64,000 bases of DNA from Paracentrotus lividus. Its lineage: Eukaryota; Echinodermata; Echinoidea; Camarodonta; Echinidae. The stretch spans positions 6,720,526 to 6,784,525 of the forward strand of contig CALNVZ010003432.1 of assembly GCA_940671915.1 (NCBI GenBank), read 5' to 3'. The notes below the pieces were generated by a model. That model made no database searches, was not told the origin of the DNA, and was given only the letters and a program-made list of their open reading frames with translations. Positions 52,550-62,265 of the stretch are shown in pieces (positions within the stretch are counted from its first letter, which is position 1; every line of letters begins with the position of its first letter). The position numbers and the translations under genes are program-made.

Positions 52550-54430
52550 TTTTTTTGGGGGGGGGGGGGAAGATCTCAGTCCCCTCTTTATATATCCCTT
52601 TTCTCTTTATCTCTCACGTTTGGATGCCTGTTTAAAATCCAACCCTTTGATATATCCAGTCATCAGCAATGTAAGCAATATAGGCATAACCTATGTTTAA
52701 ATACATAATGAGTGTTTACTTTCTTATCTTTGTTTTAAAATTAAATCTTTTGATAGCATTACAGGGGTTTTGGAGCAGAATTAGGGGCTTTAGCCCCTTC
52801 CTTTTTTCTTATAAGAAATTTTTTTCTGCCCCAATCTCAAAAACTCTCCGAAGCCCCTGCATCACATTCGCTTAGAATACAGCGAGATCAGACTTATAAA
52901 CCCCTCCAAAAAAGTTCCGCAAATCGACTTTGGGCCATGATAACTTTCGAGGTGCGCTTTAGTTATTCCTGATATTCGTACCATTGGAAAGATAATTTAT
53001 TCACCTTTTTTTATTGATATCCTATTTGTATTGATTGTGTCATGCTTCAATGCACAGAATATCAGAATATGGAGAAAAGTAAAAAGTCAACTGTTGTAAA
53101 ATGCACTTTTATTGATCACATTGAAGTTCCGCAACTCGACTTTAGAGCCTAATATCTTTTGGGGTAATTTATAATTTTTTATTGAATTTGGACCATTGTT
53201 AAGTTCAGTTATTCTTCTTTTTGTTGATACCTAATTTGTCATGGTGATGTCATGCTCGGGTCCACAGAACCCCTGAATACCCCCTGAATGCAAGGCAAAG
53301 CGAAAGATAATGTTCAGTTTAAAGTTCTGTAACACAACTTTGAACCTTGATAAATTTTAATGTTGGTTTAAATCACTATCAAATGTTATAGCATTGAATA
53401 GTTCTTTTATTCCTCTTTTTATTGATACCCTATTTGCAATGGTTACATCATGTTTGAATGCACATAATTCATGAATATATAGCAAAGCAAAAGGTGAGAA
53501 GTCGCAAAATGCATTGTTATTGCTCGAATTCAGTAACTCGCAACGGACAATAACACTCACAATAGGCATTCAATTTGCAACATTTGACTTCTGACTTGTC
53601 CTAAGATTCAGGTGATCTGTGCATACAAGAACAACAATATTGTTACAATTAGGGTATCATCGAAAAGTAGAATAAATGAGCTTGAAAATGGTATAAAATT
53701 CAATAAAAATTAGAAAATGGCCCAAAAGTTACCAGGGCCTAAAGTTAGGATTCGGAATGCAATTTGATCAATAAAAATGCATTTTGCAACATTTGACTTT
53801 TTACTTTTCTCCATATTCTGATATTTTGTGCATTTAAGCATGACACAATCATTACAAATAGGATATCAATAAAAGGGGAATAAATTATCTTTCCTATAGT
53901 ATGAATATCAAGAATAACTACATACTGAAAAGTTATCGTTGCCCAAAGTCGTTTTGCGCAACTTTTTGTTAGGGGTTTAGTAAGTTACCTTCTGTATAAG
54001 AAGATGTCACATTTACAAAGAAAATAACACCATCAATACTTTTCTCCTCAATACTTCCTTCTCTGTCTTCAATTAAATGATTTCCTGGATAACCATATTA
54101 AGTGTTCTTAACGTTCATTCTTTACTGCATGCAGTGCTGTCTGGAATCATCTCTGCCAGTATCTACGCCGTTCTCTACGCCAAAGAATTGAAATACGAAT
54201 CATTAAGCCAGGAGGATCGAGACGAGTTCGACTTCTACACCTACCGGGTCGTTCTGGGGTATTCCTACTGGTTCCTGGTGGTCAGTGATGCCCTCTTCCT
54301 CATCAATCTCCTACTCGTTTATATAACACAACTCATTGATGACCCACCGAAGTTTCTTACTAAACGACATCGTACGGGCGATGTGACGGCACCGCCAGCG
54401 ACCGAACTTAGGGAAGGGATTATGTTTTAA
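52308..54430 (+). CDS. CLRN-like: Second clarin-family protein: exons 2 and 3
   Basis: Exon 2 (52308-52487) is exactly 180 nt, like exon 2 of the 45-kb clarin. It encodes VFQEYDGVFNIDFVIVSLVF and VPIETIHGRPGLYLWNGSG with two membrane spans. Exon 3 (54135-54430, TAA) encodes SGIISASIYAVLYAKELKYE, SLSQEDRDEFDFYTYRV, TM4 (LVVSDALFLINLLLVYITQL) and the C-terminal ELREGIMF. Entry is phase 1, so a first exon is required. None was found between 48.3 and 52.3 kb; the candidate is the exon at 35080-35390, which would place the 45-kb clarin inside the intron. A TA/T/G simple repeat begins about 15 bases after the exon 2 donor, and intron 2 holds a 1.1-kb foldback element. Confidence 0.85.
52503..52570. 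repeat. TA/T/G simple repeat beside the clarin exon 2 donor
   Basis: A TA run, T run and G run begin about 15 bases after the donor at 52488. Confidence 0.9.
52897..53980. mobile_element. 1.1-kb foldback element in clarin intron 2
   Basis: Arms of 200 bases or more: AAACCCCT...GTTCCGCAAATCGACTTTGG is matched inverted by CCAAAGTCGTTTTGCGCAAC...AGGGGTTT. ATTGATATCCTATTTGTA and AATATGGAGAAAAGTAAAAA are in both arms. Weaker nested copies (GTTCCGCAACTCGACTTTAG) lie inside. Confidence 0.85.
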
Positions 54431-55630
54431 AGTCGAGTTCTTAAAGTTCTTTTTATACCTAACTAGAGTGAAAATATGAATATTAAGATTTTCTTGTAAA
54501 CCTCTTTCACTTGGTTTCTCGATCTACATGAATGAAAATACAGTAAGAAAAACGTCGGAGCCATGCAGGAGTCAAAGATTTAAAAATATCGGGGGGGGGG
54601 GGGGCACCGCGGCCTTAAATCCCTGCAATGTTTAAGATTTTGGGGATCATTATTTTCAAATGGAGATTGAGAACGCGATCCAGCACGCTAAGAATTATAG
54701 GATAAAAACATTTTTCCAAAAGTAGATTTTTATTTGTTCCAATAATTCGATTTTCCTGAATATGTAGCTTTCTAACTTTCTCTCATCGTATGTTCCATTT
54801 GTTTATTTCTCCTGAAATATTATTTCAGGGTTTCGAACGTATGATATACCAGTATTTTCCTTTACTCAGACTTCTTGCTATATTATACACAAAACAATTC
54901 TATTTACAATGAACTCAATTTTGTATATCAAATATTTTGTATAGAATTGTAATGAATTTTAACGTATTCATGTGGTATAATTAATAACCCTAATTACAAT
55001 ATTTTGTTGCATTACTACCCTGTTATAACTATGCTTCGTGTTGATGACTCAAAAGAGTCGTATATTTTTGTTATTTAATAGTAAAAATAACAATGAAAGA
55101 AACAAACAGGGACCTTTCCTAAGAATACTTTTTTTCCCAAATATTCCCCGCACATGTATATCAAACAGCTTTCGAAATAATAAATTACTAAACCATGCTC
55201 CCATATGATTTGGTTTAATAATCATTTCCCAAGCTGTATATCGAGCTCCGTCTCGGAAGAGAACCATTGGTACACGTGTAATTGTATATTTTCTATATTG
55301 TATAGATCTTCTATTGAGCGATGTAAATTATCATTACTTATACAAGATGTCAATTTAGTATAATATGTATTTGATCGTAGAAACGAAACATGGGAGATGG
55401 ATGGTGCATAAATAATGAAAAATAAATAAATGAATAAACGATGATATACAAAAATTTCCACAAGTAAAGTCTGAAAGTGTTTTTTTTTCTGAGGTTTATT
55501 ACCATTCACACAACAATAATAAAAATATGTCTATATGATACGAGTTGTACAGGCGTGTGATTAGAATATGATCAACAAAAAACTGTTGCATTTACGTTTC
55601 TTACTTCATTAAACCACGTGCTCCGTACTA
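54431..55630. other. 3' flank of the second clarin
   Basis: AT-rich, no gene seen. A 12-base G-run lies at 54592-54603. Confidence 0.5.
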
Positions 55631-56140
55631 TACAGTGCGTCCAAGAAAAAAGTAAACCCATCTTTGAGAGCATCATATTAAAATTGTATAACTTGTGTGA
55701 CTTTGATATTTATTTCTTCAGTTGATGAAGAGTAACTCATATTCTATTTAATGATACCAAACTTATATACCTGTGTTGTGACAGATGACTGAGCACTTGG
55801 GCTTTAAAAAAAAAAGCGTAAAAACTGCCGTTCCCACTTTGAGCAAAAGCAGCCCTTGCATTTCAATAGTCCAAGAAATCCTTTGTTCCTAATGAATGGA
55901 CTCAGGAAGGCTGATCTCAAACAAACAATTAATGATCAGAAAGCCAGGACTGCCTCTGAGAAAACTTGGTGCAATTTGTTTTTGACCAGTCATCCATGAC
56001 AGTAAAGGTATAATTTTGGTATCACTGGATAGAATATGAGTTACTCTTTGTCATGATATAAAAATTAATGACACATAAGTTATGTAATTCTAATACAAGG
56101 CTCTCAAAGTTGGGTTTACTTTTTTCTGAGATGCACTGTA
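55631..56140. mobile_element. Tc1/mariner-like non-autonomous element
   Basis: TACAGTGCGTCCAAG and AAAAAAGTAAACCCA are matched inverted at 56115-56140 (TGGGTTTACTTTTTT, GATGCACTGTA). The arms are about 140 bases. TA at the tips suits Tc1/mariner. No transposase was seen. Confidence 0.75.
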
Positions 56141-57283
56141 TATTTGATAGAAATTCATTGACAAATACAATTGTGAGCATTTCATTTTTGTCATCGACAT
56201 ATTTTGAATACAGATCAATCAATATTCCTGAGTCATATTTGTATCCATTCTTACATATAGGCCAGTCTTTGTGTATTCAAACTTATTGCTGGCGTCACAG
56301 AATGGATATAATATCATTTATACAAATTAAATTACACTGGCATACATTTATTTGGTGCTGTGATGGGCATCCCCCCTATATTCATGGAGCATTCTTAATT
56401 TACTGGTATCCTTTCCGCAAGTGGTAACTGTCTTCTACTGAAGAATATTCAATATATATTTTAATAAATACTATCCACAAACAACTCCCAATTAGAAAGT
56501 ACATATCAATCCTGTCAATAAAATATAATGAATTTAATAGCTTTGAATATTATTACTAGTTCAAACAACTTGGAATTGATTTTAGACGGTTCTCATAACA
56601 TGCATTTCCATTTGAAACAGAAGTCAATGAGGAAATCACTCCCTTGTTAGTAAAACAACAGAGGGATATATGTGTGAAGTTGTCGAGAAAGGAATTACTC
56701 CTAAATTTGTCATTGCATTATTAAACAACACAAATTATCCTCAAAATCAATTATGTAATGGTGGAATAAATTATACCAAGTACAAGTTATCAATAAACCC
56801 AATGATTAAGACAAAGAGAAGTCTATTTTGAGTTGATGATTTATGTGGTTACTTTCTGGCATCTTTCATATCAGCATAGATCCATGAATGAATGATTTGC
56901 TCATTCAATTAATTTCATATCATAACAAAGTTTAGTCTACAACTGGTCAATTATTACTGTTTTTGTGTGACTTTTAGTTCCATACATTACACACAACACA
57001 CACACACACTGGTAAAACCATCACCCAAACATCAACAACACAATAGAACGCTTATTAAAAATCATAATTCTCAATATTCTTCAATAGGGAACATAATTTA
57101 CTACTTACAACACGAGTACACATATTGCATATTGTTCACTTTAAAAATACTCACTGTATATTACTCTTTTGTACAATATAATAACATGAGGACATACAAG
57201 ATAGAGGGAGAATGAAACAAAAATAAGAGCAATAGGAGAATTCAACATATGGATAAACATAATTCATAGCATACGACAGTGAC

Positions 57284-57454
57284 TATATCGTCTGTTGGGA
57301 GCCATAAGGGCGTTATTGCATCTTATAGATGTTCCGTTGAGAGCCAGAAGGGCGCTATTACTGTACAAAGTCAATGGTAATAGCGCCCTAATGGCTCCCA
57401 ACGGAACATCCTTGATCTGCAATAGCGCCCTTTTGGCTCCAAGCCGACGATATA
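57284..57454. mobile_element. Hairpin MITE
   Basis: TATATCGTCTGTTGGGAGCC is inverted at GGCTCCAAGCCGACGATATA. An AATAGCGCCCT block and GATGTTCCGTTG are repeated inside. Confidence 0.8.
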
Positions 57455-57850
57455 TTAATTAAGAATGCATTAAAATAATAATAGGACCATAAAATAAAAC
57501 TAACTTAAAAACAAACAAATAAAACTAATATACAGTCAAGCAAGGTATCATGATTCCACATAGAATTATAGTTACATCACATACCTTAAGCTCATTCAGA
57601 AAATAATTTAAACCAACATTGATTTGATCCTCTAAGAAGTAACAAATTGCAATTGAAGAATCATTATTAAACGATTCTATTAAATCTGATAAATTCAAAC
57701 AATCGCAAAACAAATTTTTTGGGAAAAAAAACCCACACGTCAACATAATTCCCTGACAGAAATAGGGATCTGATACGCATGATCCGTTCTTTTTGTTTTC
57801 TTTTCTATCCGTTCTTTTTCTTTTCTATCTGTTCTTTGGAAAATTGCTTG

Positions 57851-58038
57851 CAGGGTTCCCAGCATTTCATGAAAACAAAATTCCCTGATTTTTCCCTGAT
57901 GAAGTCTCAAATTCCCCTGATATTTATTCAAAACCATTTCCAGTTTTCCTGATTTGAGGCATTTTGCATCAAATTCCCTGACTTTTCCCTGAGTGGAAAA
58001 GAGTAAAATAATTTTCCCTGATTTCCCTGGGAACCCTG
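57851..58038. mobile_element. MITE with CAGGGTTCCCA ends
   Basis: CAGGGTTCCCA and TGGGAACCCTG form the tips. The interior has repeated TTTTCCCTGA. This is a widespread hAT-type tip in animals; that assignment is inferred. Confidence 0.75.
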
Positions 58039-58327
58039 GCTTGGCACACAAAAATCGAGTGCAAACAAAAGGAAAATTTTAACATGAGCAAAAACAAAAA
58101 TATTTTCAGTAGGCTTCCATTTAAAAGCTTTCGGTAACACCTGGAGACATGTAAAAATCAGGTTATTACCAAAGTATTTGTTAAAATGTACGAGATTTGT
58201 TGGTTGCCTAACGTAGATTCGCAATGTTGCTGTCTGAGCTCTCAATATGAGAACGATTTTCATTTTCTATGTTTCATAAAATAAAGAACTAAAATCTCAA
58301 GACTATTTAGAGAAATTCCCAAACCAT

Positions 58328-58481
58328 GCGCCGTAACACAAAGGTTTGCGATCAATCGCAAAGTTGCAATAGCCAATCACAATCATTGTTGCATGCATTT
58401 TTTGTCAAATGACTGGTCAGTGACCAATCAAAAAGCCTCTTTCAAAATTGCAATTGATCGCAAACCTTTGTGTTACGGCGC
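58328..58481. mobile_element. Hairpin MITE
   Basis: GCGCCGTAACACAAAGGTTT and GCGATCAATCGCAA are matched inverted by TTGCAATTGATCGCAAACC and TTTGTGTTACGGCGC. Confidence 0.85.
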
Positions 58482-59434
58482 CCATGACAGACATTTTTAT
58501 GCAGCTTTATCAAAACTACGTATTCTCCTAAAAAAAAAAAAAAAAAAAAAAATCATGTTTAATAAACAGGATGACAGAACCGAGTTCCATCACTAAAACA
58601 TACAGATATTCTCAAATGTTTTGAAAAAAAAAATCTAAAAAAAAATTACGCCGCCTGAAGATTTCATATTTAATACCAACGAATCAGAGAAAGAGCATGC
58701 ATGGTCAAGGATTCCTCGATCACTTTCTTATTCTGTTTAAACATATTACATTTCCATCAATGATGCCTTCTAATCTGAATCTAAAATAGTGAAAATCAAG
58801 CAAACTTTTTTTTTTTAGTCTACCTGACCTAAATTCAATTGAGGAGCAAATAATATCTGACTAGAATTTGGATGAAAAAATTGCTGAGAAAGTGCTTGAG
58901 AAAGGAAAAATTTCAATCATAACTGTTATATTAGATATCGCGATCACCCATCCAATATTGGTATCAAGAATTTCATAGGTTGACCAAAAAGACCCTATAC
59001 CTGTGACGTAAATACCACAAAATCTAATCAGATCATCTTCCTATAAAGATACATGTTAATGGTACCATCTATCATGAAGTACATGCATATTAAAAAGATA
59101 CATGACAAGTCTATTGAGAACCCCTCGCATAAAGGTTGCAGCATTATGAGCACAATCATTTTGGCAGGTGGTTAAGTATGTACACTGTGTACACTACTAA
59201 ATAATTTCCTGTTGGGGGGGGGGGGCAGGTATATATAGCGAGGGTACATATCTGTACATTATGCAAAGTCCATTTTCACAAGATTGAGAACAATAGCAAA
59301 TTATATCTTGCTTAGGCGGCTAACCGTTAAGTAATGCTCTCAATCGATCGGCTGCATGTTGATACATTGCAGGAATATATACTGGATGTGCTAGTCCCCT
59401 CTTTTTAGGTCAAAGAAAGAAAACTTACATCCGG

Positions 59435-59619
59435 TTGTATAAGTGGTTATTTTCCTGGTGACTTTATTTTCGCGAATTTTGCGAGTTGGTCTTCGCAAAA
59501 ATTTCCACTTCAATACAAGGCTATTTACAGTAATGAAATCATCACCAAAATCGTGAAATTTTGCTCTCGCGAATTTTCCCAACTAGTCCAAAATCGCGAA
59601 AATATTGGCTTATACAGTA
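59435..59619 (-). mobile_element. TTCGCG-rich MITE, copy 3 (inverted)
   Basis: The reverse complement of copy 1, running from TGTATAAGTGGTTATTTT to AATATTGGCTTATACAGTA. It lies downstream of CDC25. Confidence 0.85.
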
Positions 59620-59849
59620 TATCATCAATCCTGCAATGCGGTTTAAAAACAGCCGGAGAATATTACCTTTTGGTAAACCGCCTTACCCGTATGACCTTTT
59701 AAAAGTTTTATTGCCATTTAGGTAATAGCTAAGTATACAAATATATACAAATGAAAAAGAACGCAGATCTGACTGAAATTCAGAGCTCTAAATGTTGCTT
59801 GTTGGATACCAACATGACATCACACACTTTACTTGCATAATAGCAACGC

Positions 59850-60415
59850 CTCAGGGTTCCGGTGAGAAATCCATAACGTTCCTTCTTCTGTTCGGAACTG
59901 GAGAGGGCACCAGATCAGCTTACCGGAGGGAATGTGATTGAATATTCTATTCTGGACTCTAGAGGGCTCCACACATATCTTAGAAGAGGGAATGTGGGTG
60001 AACCTTGAGTATACTCTTGAAGCTTGGAGAGGCATCTGATACAATTTACTGAGAGGAATGTGAGTAAATATTTAGTTCAGAAACCTAAAGGGCACCAGAA
60101 ATATCTTAGAAGAGGGACTGCGAGCATATCTTGAACATGCTCTTGGAGCTTAGAGGGGCACCAGACACAGCTCAGTGGAAGGAATGTGAGCGAATATTTA
60201 GTTCTGAACTCCAGAGGGCTCCAGACCTATCTTAGAAGAGGGTTTGTGAGAAAATCTTGAGCCTGCTCTTGGGAGTTTGCAGGGGCACAAGATACAGCTC
60301 ACCAGTAGGAATGTGAATGAATATTTAGTTCGGAACCCTAGAGGGCGCAAGACCTACATGTATCTTAGAAGAGGGACTGCGAGCGAATCTTGAGTCTGCT
60401 CTTCTCTGACCATGA
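59850..60415. repeat. CDC25-derived minisatellite (about 64-bp monomers in about 127-bp dimers)
   Basis: Units recur with TATCTTAGAAGAGGG near 59978, 60101, 60229 and 60361, alternating with a related half-unit reading GGAATGTGAGNGAATATTTAG. The unit at 60361 is the end of the CDC25 coding sequence. On the minus strand the other three still read K-S-x-[LF]-K-x-x-x-x-[ST]-L-F-stop. The array fills the first 500 bases or so of the 3' UTR. Confidence 0.85.
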
Positions 60416-62265
60416 TTTTGACTTTGCTCTAAAGTGTCGTAGGTCATCTAGATGGTTGCTGTGGTCCATTGGGGTGTAGGCTTTTGGCTCACAAAACTCC
60501 TGTAAAGGAAAAATGATATACTTCACATTAGGCCACATAAAAAAGAAATATATATATATTCTTTACGTACATCCCTCTCATCTTAAAAAGTATTTTGTTT
60601 TCTTTTATTTTCTTTTATTCCTTTCATTTACCCAGGCTTGCAATGTAACTGTTCAGTGATGAACACACATAAATATCAGTGCCCTGCACATACAAATATA
60701 TATTTTTACAATGTGAAACAAATACTCCGAAACACAATCATTAAAAATTGACATATAATTCTACATTACAACAGAGTGAAAGATAATAGAAAAAGAACCA
60801 TCTAACAATTAGTAATATTTAATGCTAAACATTCATCAAATATCTGGCATAACAATCCAATGAAATTGCTTCAAACAATAAGAAATAGAGAGGCGTTACT
60901 GGATACTGCCCTACCCCTATTCAGGTTAAAATTCTCATTGATTCTAATCTTCAACTCATTCTAAGGAGGCTTACCAAAAAGTCATGCCCTTGGTCAACTG
61001 CTTGTGGACCGCATTGCAGGACTACACGTATACCGGATGTACTTTTTCTTTCATCGACTTACAAATAGATGGGGGATTGGTACATGTACATCTTGTATAT
61101 AATCCAACAATGCAGTCCGCCTGCAGCGGACTGAGGGCAATACCTTTTGGTAACCCGCCTAACATCTAAAATAATATATGTATATCTTACCGTGCTGTAT
61201 TCATAGAAAGCCTTGTAGCCCTCATTCAGTAGATAAAGCTCTGGATAATAAAGGGTTGGGTAGTTCTCCAGGTTAGCCGACCTGTCCTCCGTCCTGAGGA
61301 GACGCAGCATCTTAGGACCTCTCTTTGATGAGAACTCACAATGGAAGATGATGACTCTTCTCCTGTTGTTAGGGAGCGGTGGTAACGGGTTCTTCAAGAA
61401 CATCTTCTTCAGTTCATCCTCTTGGTAGATGTTGATTGCACCCTGTGGATATTCAACATTAAGATTATTCCTCTTGAGGTAATAATAATGATAATAATAA
61501 TAATAATACTATTTATAATGAGCTTATCCCATAAATATGATGACTCATCTTCTGTTGTTAAGGAGCGGTGATAATGGGTTCTTCAGGAACCCATCAGTTC
61601 TTCAGTTCTTCCTCTTGGTAGATGTTGATTGCACCCTGTGAATATATTCAACATCAAGTATGTTCCTCTTGAGATACACTAACAAACCTACTATTACTAA
61701 CATTCCATTCAACGTAGCTTTGCCTGAATCAATAGAAAATCGATTTACTCATGAAATATTCACATCACTGCTATTCATTATTTAAAAATCTCTAAAACAA
61801 AAACTTACACACTGTATAAGGTCGATTCTATGGTAACACAAAATTGTCTATATTGTTTCTATCATAATTTCAAAACTAAGAATACATGTGTCTGCAAATT
61901 TAAAACAGCTAGATGAGTTAATGATAGGGAAGGAATCGTGCAAAAATACTCTACCCAAACTGTATTACCTATGAAATGGCCAACAAAAATGCGTCAGACC
62001 TGTATGACGTTACTCTTTTGTAACGTCATTAGCTGACACATTTCTGCCTACCATAGAATTGCCCATGAGCTGTATGAGAGACTGAAACCCATTTTAAACT
62101 CACCTTTATGTGTCCTCCCTTGTACTCATAGGGGTATCTGCAGTCAATGATGTGATATTCACCAATCTCTTGGTTGACCTCTGACCTTAGTAACTGACAC
62201 ATGGTCTCTGGACTAATGCTTTTGAGATCCTTGATCTTGCCGCCGACAGTGGGAAGACAGCATTC
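60365..62265 (-). CDS. CDC25: CDC25 dual-specificity phosphatase, catalytic C-terminal part (5' partial)
   Basis: Three exons join in phase 0: 62104-62265, 61191-61442 and 60365-60499 (TAA at 60367-60365). The first gives LPTVGGKIKDLKSISPETM and DCRYPYEYKGGHIK, the CDC25 rhodanese-like fold. The second carries the P-loop IIFHCEFSSKRGP, with catalytic Cys and Arg in HCX5R, then YPTLYYPELYLLNEGYKAF. The third gives EFCEPKAYTPM and the cyclin/CDK-contacting tail SKSWSEKSRLK, matching RSWAGERSRRE in human. Family knowledge: it removes inhibitory phosphates from the CDK1/2 Thr14/Tyr15 loop to drive entry into mitosis. It has 182 residues here; the N-terminal regulatory region is missing and should lie right of 62265. 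The last 12 codons and stop sit inside a minisatellite unit, and the P-loop exon has a partial copy upstream. Confidence 0.93.
61537..61677 (-). pseudogene. Degenerate copy of the 5' part of the CDC25 P-loop exon
   Basis: The sequence repeats 61340-61480 about 200 bases upstream in the gene. It includes the intron end (ATATTCACAG acceptor) and GAINIYQEDELKK in slightly altered form (GAINIYQEEELKN), then a stop. The HCEFSSKR motif is not present. A local GAAC...GTTC rearrangement lies in its middle. It looks like a dead tandem duplicate; splicing to it would truncate CDC25. Confidence 0.85.
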
